From assembly GCF_008086045.1 (NCBI RefSeq), contig NZ_VSEY01000020.1, positions 62,001 to 126,000 of the forward strand: 64,000 bases of DNA. The letters run 5' to 3'. Each line of letters begins with the position of its first letter. Position 1 is the first letter of the stretch. The notes beneath the pieces were generated by a model. It saw only the letters and a list, made by a program, of their open reading frames with translations. It had not been told where the DNA came from and made no database searches. Below are positions 16,413 through 25,589 of the stretch, in pieces. This DNA comes from Nonomuraea sp. PA05 (lineage in GTDB: Bacteria > Actinomycetota > Actinomycetes > Streptosporangiales > Streptosporangiaceae). The position numbers and the translations under genes are program-made.

Positions 16413-17618
16413 ATGAACGATTTCCGCCCCAGGACCGGAGCCGCGCACCACGACCTTCGCCCCGAGACCCGGGCCGTGCACCTTCCGCAGCCGCCCATCG
16501 AGGGCAGCCGCCCGATCGCGGTGCCGATCTACCAGACATCCGGCTTCGTCTTCGACGACCCGGCCGTGATGGCCGAGTCGATGGGGCGCCCCGACGGGGC
16601 GTACGTGTACGGGCGCTACAGCAACCCGACGGTGCGCTCGCTGGAGCTCGCCGTGGCAGGGCTGGAGGGCGGCGCGCACGCCATCGCCACCGGCTCGGGC
16701 ATGGGCGCCATCAACGTAGTCCTGCTCGGCCTGCTCAAGCCCGGCGACCACCTCGTGGCCCAGAGCTCCCTGTACGGCGGCACCGCCGCCATGATCAACG
16801 AGCTGGTCGCCCGGTTCGGCGTCACCGTCAGCTACGTGCCGGAGAACGACCCCGCCGCCCTGCGCGCCGCCGTCCGCCCCGAGACCCGGCTCGTCTACCT
16901 GGAGACCATCAGCAACCCGATGACGCTGGTGGCCGATCTGCCCGGCATGTGCGAGGCCGCCCGCGACCTCGGCATCCTGTCCGTGGTCGACAACACGTTC
17001 GCCACGCCCCTGCTGTGCCGCCCGTTCGAGCACGGGGCGGACATCGTCCTTCACTCCACCACCAAGTACCTGTCCGGGCACACCGACGTGGTCGGCGGCA
17101 TCGCCGTGTTCGCCGACCGGGGCCTGTACGACGAGCTGTGGCACTTCGCGATCGAGCTGGGGGCCTCGGCCGACCCGTTCGCGAGCTGGCTGACGCTGCG
17201 CGGGCTGCAGACGCTCGGGCTGCGCATGGAACGCCACTGCGCCAACGCCCGCCACCTGGCCACCCGGCTGGCCGAGCACCCCGCCGTCACGGCCGTGCAC
17301 TGGCCGGGGCTGGCCACGCACTCTTCGTACGAGCTGGCGGGCAAGCTGCTGTCGGGGTTCGGCGGGGTGTTCTCGTTCGACCTGGCCGGCGGGCGGGAGG
17401 CGGGGGAGCGGTTCATGAGCTCCGTACGCCTGGCGCTGCTCGCCCCGTCGCTCGGCGGCGTCGAGACGCTCGTCCTGCATCCCGCCAGCACCTCCCACCG
17501 CTCCCTCAGCCCCGAGGAGCTGCGGCGCAGCGGCATCGGCGAGGGCACCGTACGCATCGCCGTCGGCATCGAGCACCCCGACGACCTGTGGGCCGACGTG
17601 TCCCAGGCCCTGGCATAG
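16413..17618 (+). CDS. Trans-sulfuration PLP enzyme (cystathionine/methionine gamma-lyase family)
   Basis: The 401-residue protein belongs to the Cys/Met metabolism PLP family: YGRYSNPT near the N-terminus, GSGMGAINVVLLG for the phosphate site, the Asp of VVDNTFATPLL, the PLP lysine in HSTTKYLSGHTDVVGG and the C-terminal SLGGVETLVLHPAS. This set fits gamma-lyases or O-acetylhomoserine sulfhydrylases; sequence alone does not choose between them. ATGs at 16380, 16398 and 16413 are in frame and 16413 is preferred because the conserved protein begins soon after. It diverges from the MocR regulator and is followed by a Ser/Thr dehydratase. Confidence 0.88.
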   Translation: MNDFRPRTGAAHHDLRPETRAVHLPQPPIEGSRPIAVPIYQTSGFVFDDPAVMAESMGRPDGAYVYGRYSNPTVRSLELAVAGLEGGAHAIATGSGMGAINVVLLGLLKPGDHLVAQSSLYGGTAAMINELVARFGVTVSYVPENDPAALRAAVRPETRLVYLETISNPMTLVADLPGMCEAARDLGILSVVDNTFATPLLCRPFEHGADIVLHSTTKYLSGHTDVVGGIAVFADRGLYDELWHFAIELGASADPFASWLTLRGLQTLGLRMERHCANARHLATRLAEHPAVTAVHWPGLATHSSYELAGKLLSGFGGVFSFDLAGGREAGERFMSSVRLALLAPSLGGVETLVLHPASTSHRSLSPEELRRSGIGEGTVRIAVGIEHPDDLWADVSQALA

Positions 17619-17629
17619 CCTTGACCGCC

Positions 17630-18559
17630 GTGACCACTGTTACCCACGCCCACGTGCGGGCGGCCGCTGAGCGGATCGCCGGGCACGTCCTGCGCACGCC
17701 CGTGATCGAGACCTCGCCCGGGAGGTTCATGAAGCTGGAGCTGCTGCAGCACTCGGGGTCCTTCAAGGTGCGCGGGGCGTTCAACCGGATGCTGTCCGCC
17801 GGTGAGGTGCCGGAGAGCGGGGTGATCGCCGCCAGCGGTGGCAACCACGGGCTGGCGGTGGCGTTCGCGGCGCGGGCCCTCGGGGTGCGGGCGGAGATCT
17901 TCGTGCCCGAGGTGACCAGCGCGGTCAAGGTGGCGGGGCTGAACGCGCTGGGCGCGCACATCACCCAGACCGGCGCCATCTACGCGGAGGCCGCCGAAGC
18001 CGCCGCGAAGCGGGCAGCCGAGACAGGGGCGCTGCAGGTGCACGCCTACGACCAGGTCGAGGTGGTGGCCGGGCAGGGCAGCACGGGGCTGGAGCTCGTG
18101 GAGCAGACCGGTGGGGTGGACACCGTGGTGGTGGCGGTCGGCGGAGGCGGGTTCGCGGCCGGGATCACCCTCGGGACGGCGGGCTCCTCCGGCGCGCCGA
18201 AGATCGTGGCCGTCGAGCCCGAGCTGATCCCGACCCTGCACGCGGCGCTCGAAGCGGGCTCGCCGGTGCAGGTGGGGGTCAGCGGGGTGGGGGCCGACGC
18301 GCTCGGGGCCAGCAAGATCGGCGGGCTGGCGTTCGAGGTGCTGGCCTCGCCGCGGGTCGAGAGTGTGCTCGTCCCCGACGAGGCGATCGTGGCGGCGCGG
18401 CGGGAGCTGTGGGAGCGGCATCGGCTGGTGGCCGAGCACGCCGGTGCCGCGGCCTATGCGGCGGTGATGTCCGGGGTCTATCGGCCGGAGCCTGGTGAGC
18501 GGGTGGCTGTGGTGGTGTGCGGCTCGAACACCGACCCGGCCACGCTGACCACCGGCTGA
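17630..18559 (+). CDS. PLP-dependent serine/threonine dehydratase
   Basis: The 309-residue protein is a fold-type II PLP enzyme: the lysine in SGSFKVRGAFNR, the substrate loop ASGGNHGLAVA, and the glycine-rich phosphate cup VAVGGGGFAAG. It lacks the C-terminal ACT-like regulatory domain of biosynthetic IlvA, so it fits catabolic threonine/serine dehydratases or serine racemase-like enzymes. GTG at 17630 follows TAGCCT (17616-17621) by eight bases; that box overlaps the stop codon of the upstream gene, so it may have its own leaderless transcript besides read-through. Confidence 0.88.
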   Translation: MTTVTHAHVRAAAERIAGHVLRTPVIETSPGRFMKLELLQHSGSFKVRGAFNRMLSAGEVPESGVIAASGGNHGLAVAFAARALGVRAEIFVPEVTSAVKVAGLNALGAHITQTGAIYAEAAEAAAKRAAETGALQVHAYDQVEVVAGQGSTGLELVEQTGGVDTVVVAVGGGGFAAGITLGTAGSSGAPKIVAVEPELIPTLHAALEAGSPVQVGVSGVGADALGASKIGGLAFEVLASPRVESVLVPDEAIVAARRELWERHRLVAEHAGAAAYAAVMSGVYRPEPGERVAVVVCGSNTDPATLTTG

Positions 18560-18617
18560 CCGCGCGGGGTGGCCGTCCTTCAGCGCGGGACGGCCACCGG
18601 ACGCGCGCCCGCCCCGC

Positions 18618-19448
18618 TCAGCTGTACGTGTGCTCCGCCGCCGGAAACGCCCCCGACACCACGTCGTCGGCGAACGCCCGCACCGCCCGATCCATCTCCC
18701 TGGCCAGATCGGAGTACTGCTTGACGAACCGGGCAGGCTGCGGCGTCAGCCCCATCAGGTCCTGCCACACCAGCACCTGGGCATCGGTCTGCGCCCCCGC
18801 CCCGATCCCGATGGTCGGGATCGCCAGCGACGTCGTCACCCGCTGCGCCAGATCGGCCGGCACGCACTCCAGCACCACCGAGAACGCCCCGGCCCGCTCC
18901 AGGTCCTTGGCGTCCGACATGAGCTCGTCGCCCGACTGCCCCCGCCCCTGTACGCGGTAGCCGCCCATGACGTTGACCGACTGCGGCGTCAGCCCGAGGT
19001 GCGCCATCACGGGCACGCCCGCCGAGACCAGCGCCTCGACCTGCGGCAGCACCCGCCGTCCGCCCTCCAGCTTGACCGCGTGGGCCCCCGCCTCCTTCAT
19101 GAACCTCGCCGCCGACTCCAGCGCCTGCTGCGGCGAGGCCTGGTAGGAGCCGAACGGCAGGTCGGCGACGACCAGGGCGCGGGAGGAGCCGCGCACGACG
19201 GCGGCCGTCAGCGGCAGGAGGTCGTCGACCGTGACGGGGATCGTGGAGTCGTAGCCGTAGACGACCATGGCGGCGGAGTCGCCCACGAGCAGGACCGGGA
19301 TGCCCGCCGCGTCGAACACCCGTGCCGTCATCGCGTCGTAGGCGGTGACCATCGGCCACCGCTCTCCGCGCTGCTTGGCGCTGGTGAGGTCGCGGACGGT
19401 GACGCGGCGCCCGGACGCGCCGCCGTACAGCGTGGTGGAAGAGGACAT
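18618..19448 (-). CDS. panB: 3-methyl-2-oxobutanoate hydroxymethyltransferase (pantothenate synthesis)
   Basis: The 276-residue enzyme transfers a methylene group from 5,10-methylene-THF to ketoisovalerate, the first step to pantothenate and CoA. Recognised blocks are MVTAYDAMTARVFDAAG, LLVGDSAAMVVYGYDST, ADLPFGSYQ, AVKLEGG with the catalytic region, MAHLGLTPQSVNVMGGYRVQG and PTIGIGAG. ATG at 19448 has GGAGGG seven bases upstream; a longer frame to 19502 lacks such a site. No panC or panD is adjacent. It diverges from an MFS exporter. Confidence 0.96.
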   Translation of the reverse strand: MSSSTTLYGGASGRRVTVRDLTSAKQRGERWPMVTAYDAMTARVFDAAGIPVLLVGDSAAMVVYGYDSTIPVTVDDLLPLTAAVVRGSSRALVVADLPFGSYQASPQQALESAARFMKEAGAHAVKLEGGRRVLPQVEALVSAGVPVMAHLGLTPQSVNVMGGYRVQGRGQSGDELMSDAKDLERAGAFSVVLECVPADLAQRVTTSLAIPTIGIGAGAQTDAQVLVWQDLMGLTPQPARFVKQYSDLAREMDRAVRAFADDVVSGAFPAAEHTYS

Positions 19449-19593
19449 GCGTGAACCCTCCAGAAACGTCTCGAGGCGCCCCAGTGGCGTCCCCGGACTC
19501 ATTCCGATGATGTCACGCGTGCCATAGCAGGAAAACCTGTGGCGAAACTGTCAGTGCCTCTTGCCAGAATCGACGTCGGAGGTAATCAACACC

Positions 19594-20892
19594 ATGGCTC
19601 TCGACCCTTACCGACGTCTGCTCAAAATCCCCGGCGTCCCCACGCTGCTCCTGGTGGGGCTGCTGGCCCGCATGCCCGCCACGGCCGTGGGCATGGCGCT
19701 GACCTTGCACGTGGCGGAGGTGATGGGCCTGGGGTACGGCCCGGCGGGGCTGATCTCCATGGCCAGCACGATCGGCATGGCCGTCGGCTCGCCGCTGTCG
19801 GGCAGGTTCGTCGACAAGCACGGGCTGCGTCCGGTGCTCACGGTCACCACCGTGGCGCAGGCGGCGTTCTGGGCGAGCGCGTGGGCGATGCCGTTCCCCG
19901 TTCTGCTGGTGGCGGCGGTGCTGGCCGGGTTGCTGGCGTTGCCGGTGTTCAGCGTGACCAGGCAGTGCCTGGCGGCGATGGTGCCGGTCGAGCAGCGGCG
20001 CAGCGGGTTCGCGCTCGACTCGATGCTGGTCGAGATGTCGTACATGGTGGGTCCCGCGCTCGCGGTGGCGGGCATCACGGCGTTCGGCAGCGGTGTGACG
20101 CTGACCGCCATCGGCGTGGGCCTGACGCTGGCGGGGGTGGGGCTGATCCTGCTCAATCCGCCGGTCCGCTCGGTCGAGGAGCTCAAGGCGGAGACGGTGA
20201 AGGTGTCGAGGCGGCAGTGGCTCACGCCGGCGTTCGTGGCGCTGCTCGGCACGGCCGCGGCCGCCACCTTCGTGCTCACCGCGACCGAGCTCTCCCTGGT
20301 CGCGACCATGAACGAGGCCGGGCAGACGGTGTGGGTCGGGCTGGCGGTGGCCATCTGGTGCGTGTTCTCGCTCATCGGCGGCTTCGTGTACGGCGGGCTG
20401 TCGCGCGGCTTCTCGCCGCTGGCCCTGATCGCCGGCATGGGGCTGCTCACCATCCCGGTCGCGCTGGTCGGGGGCGGGTGGCACTGGCTGGTGCTGGCGC
20501 TCCTGCCCGCGGGGCTGCTGTGCGCGCCGGCGCTGTCGTCCACGGTGGACGCGCTCAGCCGGTGGGTGCCCAGTGCGGCCCGGGGCGAGGCCATGGGCTT
20601 CCACGGCACGGCCCTGCTGATCGGCGGGGCCGCGTCGGCTCCCATCGCGGGCGCGGTCATCGACGGGGCGGGGCCGGAGTGGGCGTTCGTGCTGGCCGGG
20701 GTGGTGGGGGTGGCCATGGTGGTGGTCGCCCTGCCGTTCTGGAGACGGCGTCCGGGGGCCGGTTCCGGGAGGTCGCTGGAGCAGGAGGTGGCTGAGCTGG
20801 CTGAGCGCGAGCCGGTCGAGCCTGTCAGGGGGATGGACGAGCCGGTCGAGCGGGGCGAGCGGGTCGGGACGGTGGAGTCGCCGCGGGAGTGA
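19594..20892 (+). CDS. MFS transporter, 12-helix type
   Basis: The 432-residue integral membrane protein has two six-helix halves. The loop after the second helix reads GRFVDKHGLRPVL, the MFS motif A form, and a central cytosolic loop holds ELKAETVKVSRRQW. The hydrophilic tail (from about residue 385) is rich in Glu/Arg/Val and contains the near repeat EPVEPVRGMDEPVERGERV. GGAGG lies nine bases before ATG 19594. Substrate unknown; an efflux role is likely from the fold, not proven. The gene ends 178 bp before the next exporter. Confidence 0.82.
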   Translation: MALDPYRRLLKIPGVPTLLLVGLLARMPATAVGMALTLHVAEVMGLGYGPAGLISMASTIGMAVGSPLSGRFVDKHGLRPVLTVTTVAQAAFWASAWAMPFPVLLVAAVLAGLLALPVFSVTRQCLAAMVPVEQRRSGFALDSMLVEMSYMVGPALAVAGITAFGSGVTLTAIGVGLTLAGVGLILLNPPVRSVEELKAETVKVSRRQWLTPAFVALLGTAAAATFVLTATELSLVATMNEAGQTVWVGLAVAIWCVFSLIGGFVYGGLSRGFSPLALIAGMGLLTIPVALVGGGWHWLVLALLPAGLLCAPALSSTVDALSRWVPSAARGEAMGFHGTALLIGGAASAPIAGAVIDGAGPEWAFVLAGVVGVAMVVVALPFWRRRPGAGSGRSLEQEVAELAEREPVEPVRGMDEPVERGERVGTVESPRE

Positions 20893-20999
20893 GCGGGGGC
20901 CGCTCCCGCGGCGTGCGGGCCTGCGCGGTGCCGCCGGCGGGCGAGGGGCGTCAGCGCCCCGACGGCCGGAGTTCACCGGAGATTTACGAAACGGGACCG

Positions 21000-21028
21000 T
21001 TGCGTATCGGAATACCTTCCGATACGGT
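21000..21028 (+). promoter_or_regulatory. Promoter and TetR-type operator of the DHA2 exporter
   Basis: TTGCGT (21000-21005), a 17-bp spacer and TACGGT (21023-21028) form a good promoter. A perfect inverted repeat with 10-bp arms, CGTATCGGAA and TTCCGATACG around TACC, spans 21003-21026, exactly across the spacer. A further half-site CGTATCGAAA lies at 21048-21057. The TetR gene downstream of the exporter is the likely ligand of this site. Confidence 0.75.
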
Positions 21029-21070
21029 GGCGTTGCGAAACTTACCCGTATCGAAATTAAGGACACCCCC

Positions 21071-22633
21071 ATGGACCCGAACGCAGGACACCCCCGCCGC
21101 TGGGGCATCCTCGGCGTGCTCGTGTTCAGCCTGCTGGCGGTAGTGCTCGACAACACGATCCTGAACGTCGCGATGAAGACCATCGCCGACGAGACGGTCG
21201 GCTTGGGCGCCACCCAGAGCGAGCTGGAATGGGCGATCAACTCCTACACGCTCGTCTTCGCCGGCTTGTTGTTCACCTTCGGCGTGATCGGCGACCGGAC
21301 AGGTCGCAAGCGCATGTTGTTCATCGGCATGTTGCTGTTCGGCCTGGCCTCGCTGGCCAGTGCCTACGCGCAGGACCCGATGCAGCTGATCCTGGCCAGG
21401 GCGGCGATGGGCATCGGCGGTGCGGCCATCATGCCGGCCACGCTGGCGATCATCTCCAACGTGTTCCCACCGGCCGAGCGAGGCAAGGCGATCGGTGTGT
21501 GGGCCGGTGGCGTGGGGCTCGCGGTGGCGATCGGCCCGATCACCGGCGGCCTGCTGATCGAGCACTTCTGGTGGGGCTCGGTCTTCCTGATCAACGTGCC
21601 GATCGTGGTGATCAGCATGATCCTGATCTCGATCGTGGTGCCCGAGTCGCGTGACCCGAAGCCGTCCAGGCTGGACCCGGTCGGCGTGGTGCTGTCGATC
21701 ATCGGCTTGGTGGCCCTGGTGTACGGCATCATCCGCGGCGGCGAGCTGGCCACGCTGGCGAGCGCCGAGGTGCTGGTCCCGACACTGGTCGGGGTGGCGG
21801 TGCTGGGCGTGTTCGTGTGGTGGGAGCGGCGCATCGACCACCCGGTGTTCGACGTGCGCAGCTTCAGCAACGTGCGGTTCAGCTCGGCCATCGGCATGAT
21901 GGGCATCGTCTTCTTCGCGATGATGGGCGGGATGTTCTTCCTCACGTTCTTCCTGCAGATCGTGCGGGGGTTCACGCCGATCCAGGCGGGCGCGCTGATG
22001 ATCCCGTTCGCCGCCGCGCAGCTCATCTTCGCGCCGCTCAGCCAGCGCATCAACGAGCGGTTCGGCGCCAAGCTGTCGGCGACCGTCAGCATGGTCGTGG
22101 TGACGCTGGCCCTCGGCAGCTACGCGCTGATGGACATGAACACCCCGATCCTGCTCATCGAGATCATCTTCTTCGTCCAGGGCGCCGCGATGGCCAACAT
22201 CATGCCGCCCGCGACGACGGCCATCATGGAGTCGCTGCCCAGGGAGAAGGCCGGTGTCGGTTCGGCGATGAGCAACACCGTCCGGCAGGTGTCCGGCGCG
22301 CTCGGCGTGGCGGTGCTCGGCTCGGTGCTGTCGTCCAGCTACCGGGGCGGGATGGAGCCCGCGCTGGCCGTCCTGCCCGAGGGCGTGCGGCACGCGGCCG
22401 GTGAGTCGATCATGGCGACCATGGCCGTCGTGCAGGAGCTGGGCGCGCAGGGGCAGGCGCTGGTGCGGCCCGCGTTCACCGCGTTCGTGGACGGCATGCA
22501 CGTCACCGCGCTGGTGTCGGCCGTGATCGGGCTGATCGGCATCGGGGTGGTGGCCCGGTGGATGCCCGGCAAGCCCAGCTCCGCCAAGCACGCGGAGCAG
22601 AAGGAGCCGGTGCTGACGTCGTCCCGAGGATGA
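21071..22633 (+). CDS. DHA2-family MFS drug exporter (EmrB/QacA type, 14 helices)
   Basis: The 520-residue protein has the 14-helix drug:proton antiporter pattern: motif D1 LAVVLDNTILNVAM in helix 1 with its Asp, ELEWAINSYTLVFAGL, motif A GDRTGRKRMLFIG and motif C GVGLAVAIGPITGG in helix 5. It should pump hydrophobic or cationic compounds outward using the proton gradient. A strong promoter with a palindromic operator precedes it, and a TetR gene follows on the same strand after 100 bp, an arrangement usual for drug-induced efflux. Confidence 0.93.
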   Translation: MDPNAGHPRRWGILGVLVFSLLAVVLDNTILNVAMKTIADETVGLGATQSELEWAINSYTLVFAGLLFTFGVIGDRTGRKRMLFIGMLLFGLASLASAYAQDPMQLILARAAMGIGGAAIMPATLAIISNVFPPAERGKAIGVWAGGVGLAVAIGPITGGLLIEHFWWGSVFLINVPIVVISMILISIVVPESRDPKPSRLDPVGVVLSIIGLVALVYGIIRGGELATLASAEVLVPTLVGVAVLGVFVWWERRIDHPVFDVRSFSNVRFSSAIGMMGIVFFAMMGGMFFLTFFLQIVRGFTPIQAGALMIPFAAAQLIFAPLSQRINERFGAKLSATVSMVVVTLALGSYALMDMNTPILLIEIIFFVQGAAMANIMPPATTAIMESLPREKAGVGSAMSNTVRQVSGALGVAVLGSVLSSSYRGGMEPALAVLPEGVRHAAGESIMATMAVVQELGAQGQALVRPAFTAFVDGMHVTALVSAVIGLIGIGVVARWMPGKPSSAKHAEQKEPVLTSSRG

Positions 22634-22733
22634 GGGGCGGTCCGGCCGATGGAGCGATCAGCGGGCGGCGCGTACGCGACCTGCCGCCCTGAAGTCCGGC
22701 GCGCACGCGTCGGCGAGGTATGGTGAGGCCGCG

Positions 22734-23336
22734 ATGACCATCCAGGAATCCGGGACTGCCCGCCCCGCGGGCCGTCCGCGCAGCGAGAAGGCCGAGAAGG
22801 CGATCGTCGAGGCGGTGCTCGACCTGATCGGCGAGGGCATGGGCGTGTCCGAGCTGACCATCGAGGCGATCGCGGCGCGGGCGGGCGTCGGCAAGACCAC
22901 GATCTACCGCCGCTGGGGCAACAAGGAAGACCTGGTCGTCGACGCGCTGTCCACGCTCAAGGCGCCGCTGCCGCCGCTGGCGGGCACGTCCGTGCGTGAC
23001 GACCTGGTCGCCCTGGTCGACGCCATGCGCAGGGAGCACGGCCAGGCCCGCAGCCGCTGCGTGATGAACATCGCGATGAGCGAGGCCGACCGTTATCCGC
23101 AGCTCTTCGAACGCTTCCTCAAGCGGGCCGTCGAGCCACGCCGCAAGGCGATGCGCGAGGTGATCGAGCGTGGCGTCGCCTCCGGCGAGCTCCGGGCCGA
23201 CCTCGACGTGGACATGGCGCAGGCCATGATCTCCGGCACCATGCTGTGGCACACCAAGTGGGGCCCCGCGGGCGACCTCTCGCCCGACCTGGCCGGGCGG
23301 GTCGTCGACGCGGCCCTGGCCGGCATGGCCCCGTGA
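22734..23336 (+). CDS. TetR-family repressor, probable regulator of the DHA2 exporter
   Basis: The 200-residue protein carries a TetR HTH near residues 40-65 (TIEAIAARAGVGKTTIYRRWGNKEDL) and a helical ligand domain behind it (TetR_C_11-like spacing, VDAMRREHGQARSRC). It starts at ATG 22734, nine bases after TATGGT (22719-22724), without a Shine-Dalgarno, so it may have its own promoter. Its position after the exporter and the palindrome at 21003-21026 make it the probable repressor. Confidence 0.9.
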   Translation: MTIQESGTARPAGRPRSEKAEKAIVEAVLDLIGEGMGVSELTIEAIAARAGVGKTTIYRRWGNKEDLVVDALSTLKAPLPPLAGTSVRDDLVALVDAMRREHGQARSRCVMNIAMSEADRYPQLFERFLKRAVEPRRKAMREVIERGVASGELRADLDVDMAQAMISGTMLWHTKWGPAGDLSPDLAGRVVDAALAGMAP

Positions 23337-23480
23337 GACCTCTGCAGAAGAAATGTAGGCGCGCGGGCTAGCATCCTGGTTCGCCCCACGAAGTCGCTCG
23401 GATGGCCGGCTTCGCGGGGCGCCATTGTTTCCGGATCTTTCGGCCTAGGCAGAACGTGAGCCTTGTTCTAATCTCCGGCC

Positions 23481-25589
23481 ATGGGCCACTTGCGGAAGCT
23501 CGCGTCCATCGTCGCGCTCGCGTCGGGCCTGCTGGTGGCAGGCGCCGGCGCGGCCCTGGCCCACGAGGAGCGCCCGGTCACGTTCCCCGACGGCACGGGC
23601 TCGGTGCCGGTCCTGCGGCAGGGCGAGCCGGATCTGCTCGTCTGCAAGACCGACAAATCTGATTTTGAACGTCGTATCGCCCAATTTCCTGCCGACCTCA
23701 AAGCGCGCAATCTCGACTTATTCGCGAAATGTCAGGAAACAGGGCTTCGGCATGTGCAGGAGGCCGTCGACCGGGTGAACCGGCCCGGGATGACGATCGC
23801 CATCCTGCCCGGCCTCTACCGCGAGGAGCCCAGCCGCCCCGCCCCCACCGGCGCCTGTGCCCGCCTGCCCGCCCGCTGGTCCGACTGGGGCTACCAGATC
23901 CTCAGCTACGAGCAGCAGCTCCAGTGCCCGCACAACCAGAACCTGGTCGCCGTCCTCGGCAAGCAGGACCTCCAGATCGAGGGCACCGGCGCAGGCCCGC
24001 TCGACGTCGTCATCGACGCCGAGTACAGCAAGCTGAACGCCGTCCGCGCCGACCGTGCCGACGGCGTCTACTTCAGGAACCTCACCGCCCAGCGCACCAC
24101 CTTCAACTCCCTGTACGTGCTGGAGACCGACGGCTTCGTCATCGACCGCGTCCTGACCCGCTGGAACGACGAGTACGGCTTCCTCACCTTCGCCAGCGAC
24201 CACGGCCTCTACACCGACTGCGAGGCGTACGGCAACGGCGACGGCGGCCTCTACCCGGGCAGCGCCTCCAACCTGAACGAGGGCCGCGGCCACGATGTCC
24301 CCCGCTACGCCATCGAGATCCGCCGCTGCAAGAGCCACGACAACGCGCTCGGCTACTCCGGCACCGCGGGCGACTCGCTCTGGGTGCACGACAACGAGTT
24401 CTACGACAACATGGTCGGCGCCACGATGGACAGCCTCTGGCCGTCCCACCCCGGCCTGCCGCAGAACCACGCCAAGTTCGAGAACAACAAGATCTACGAC
24501 AACAACCGCGACTACTACCGCCACACCCGCGACGGCACCTGCGCCAAGCCGCCCGCCGAGCGCGGCTACGAGCGGGGCGTGGTGTGCTCGCAGGTGGGGG
24601 TGCCGCCGGGCACGGGCGTCATCGTGGCGGGCGGCAACTACAACGTGTTCTCGAACAACCAGGTCTGGGGGCACCGGCGGGCGGGGTTCCAGCTCTTCGG
24701 GGTTCCCGCGTTCATCAGGGGTGAGGAGGACCTCGCCAAGCAGGCCGACACGTCCGACTTCAACCGCTACGAGCGCAACGTCTTCGGCGTCAGCCCGACG
24801 GGCGAGCTGCGGCCGAACGGGCTGGACGTGTGGTGGGACGGGCAGGGGAGCGGCAACTGCTGGCAGGCGGACGCGGGGCCGTCCTCGCCCGTGGTGCTGC
24901 CCGTCTGCGCCGCTACGGCGCCCGAGCTGTCGGGCGGGACGCGGCGGCTGCTGGCCGAGCCGGTCAAGCTCGTCAAGCTGTACCTGTGCGCCGACTTCAG
25001 CGCCGCGCAGGCGCGGCTGCCCGCCGGATGCGACTGGTTCGGGGCGTCGGGGCTGGGCAAGGTGGAGACGCAGCTCGCGCTGGGGGGATCGCTGGTGCTG
25101 GGGCTGGTGGCGGGGTTGTTCTGGTGGCGGTCGCGGCAGACGGTCCGGCAGGCGGCCCGGCAGGCGGTCCCGCAGACGGTCCCCCAGCGGGACGGGGGGA
25201 GCGGAGTGCGGCGGCGGCACCGGCTGATCCTGGCCGGGACCGTGGCCGGTGGGCTCGGGCTGGTGCTCGACGTCGTGGCGGCGGCCGTCGGCAGCCCGGC
25301 GCAGACCGGGGCGGCGTTGCTGCTGATGGGGGCGTGGTGGCTGTGCCTGGGGTCGGCGCTGCGGGCGGGGCGGCCGGTGTTCGGCTGGTTCACGATCGTG
25401 GTGGGGGTGCTGGCCTGCTTGGATGCGTTCGATCGACTGGTTTATCTGATTCCGGTCATTCCGCTGGGGCCTGGGTGGATCCGGGGGCTGGTCACCGGCG
25501 TCTGGGTGTTGTGGGCGGTGGTCGTGCTGGCGCCGAGGCGGGCGCGTGCGGTGGCCGAGCAGCCCGCCGAGGCCGAGGTGCCCAGGTGA
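23481..25589 (+). CDS. Exported membrane-anchored parallel beta-helix protein
   Basis: The 702-residue protein has a signal peptide (residues 1-27, ending GAALA) whose predicted cleavage leaves His as mature residue 1 (HEERPVTFPDG). Residues ~85-420 are a right-handed beta-helix with Asn/Asp/Gly turns (EYGFLTFASDHGLYTDCEAYGNGDGG, FYDNMVGATMDS, FSNNQVWGH), the fold of NosD and carbohydrate-active proteins. From ~residue 540 come about five membrane helices and a basic tail. Several Cys residues could form disulfides outside the cell. TAATCT (23469-23474) lies six bases before ATG. It overlaps the lipoprotein gene (GTGA). Function unknown. Confidence 0.78.
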   Translation: MGHLRKLASIVALASGLLVAGAGAALAHEERPVTFPDGTGSVPVLRQGEPDLLVCKTDKSDFERRIAQFPADLKARNLDLFAKCQETGLRHVQEAVDRVNRPGMTIAILPGLYREEPSRPAPTGACARLPARWSDWGYQILSYEQQLQCPHNQNLVAVLGKQDLQIEGTGAGPLDVVIDAEYSKLNAVRADRADGVYFRNLTAQRTTFNSLYVLETDGFVIDRVLTRWNDEYGFLTFASDHGLYTDCEAYGNGDGGLYPGSASNLNEGRGHDVPRYAIEIRRCKSHDNALGYSGTAGDSLWVHDNEFYDNMVGATMDSLWPSHPGLPQNHAKFENNKIYDNNRDYYRHTRDGTCAKPPAERGYERGVVCSQVGVPPGTGVIVAGGNYNVFSNNQVWGHRRAGFQLFGVPAFIRGEEDLAKQADTSDFNRYERNVFGVSPTGELRPNGLDVWWDGQGSGNCWQADAGPSSPVVLPVCAATAPELSGGTRRLLAEPVKLVKLYLCADFSAAQARLPAGCDWFGASGLGKVETQLALGGSLVLGLVAGLFWWRSRQTVRQAARQAVPQTVPQRDGGSGVRRRHRLILAGTVAGGLGLVLDVVAAAVGSPAQTGAALLLMGAWWLCLGSALRAGRPVFGWFTIVVGVLACLDAFDRLVYLIPVIPLGPGWIRGLVTGVWVLWAVVVLAPRRARAVAEQPAEAEVPR

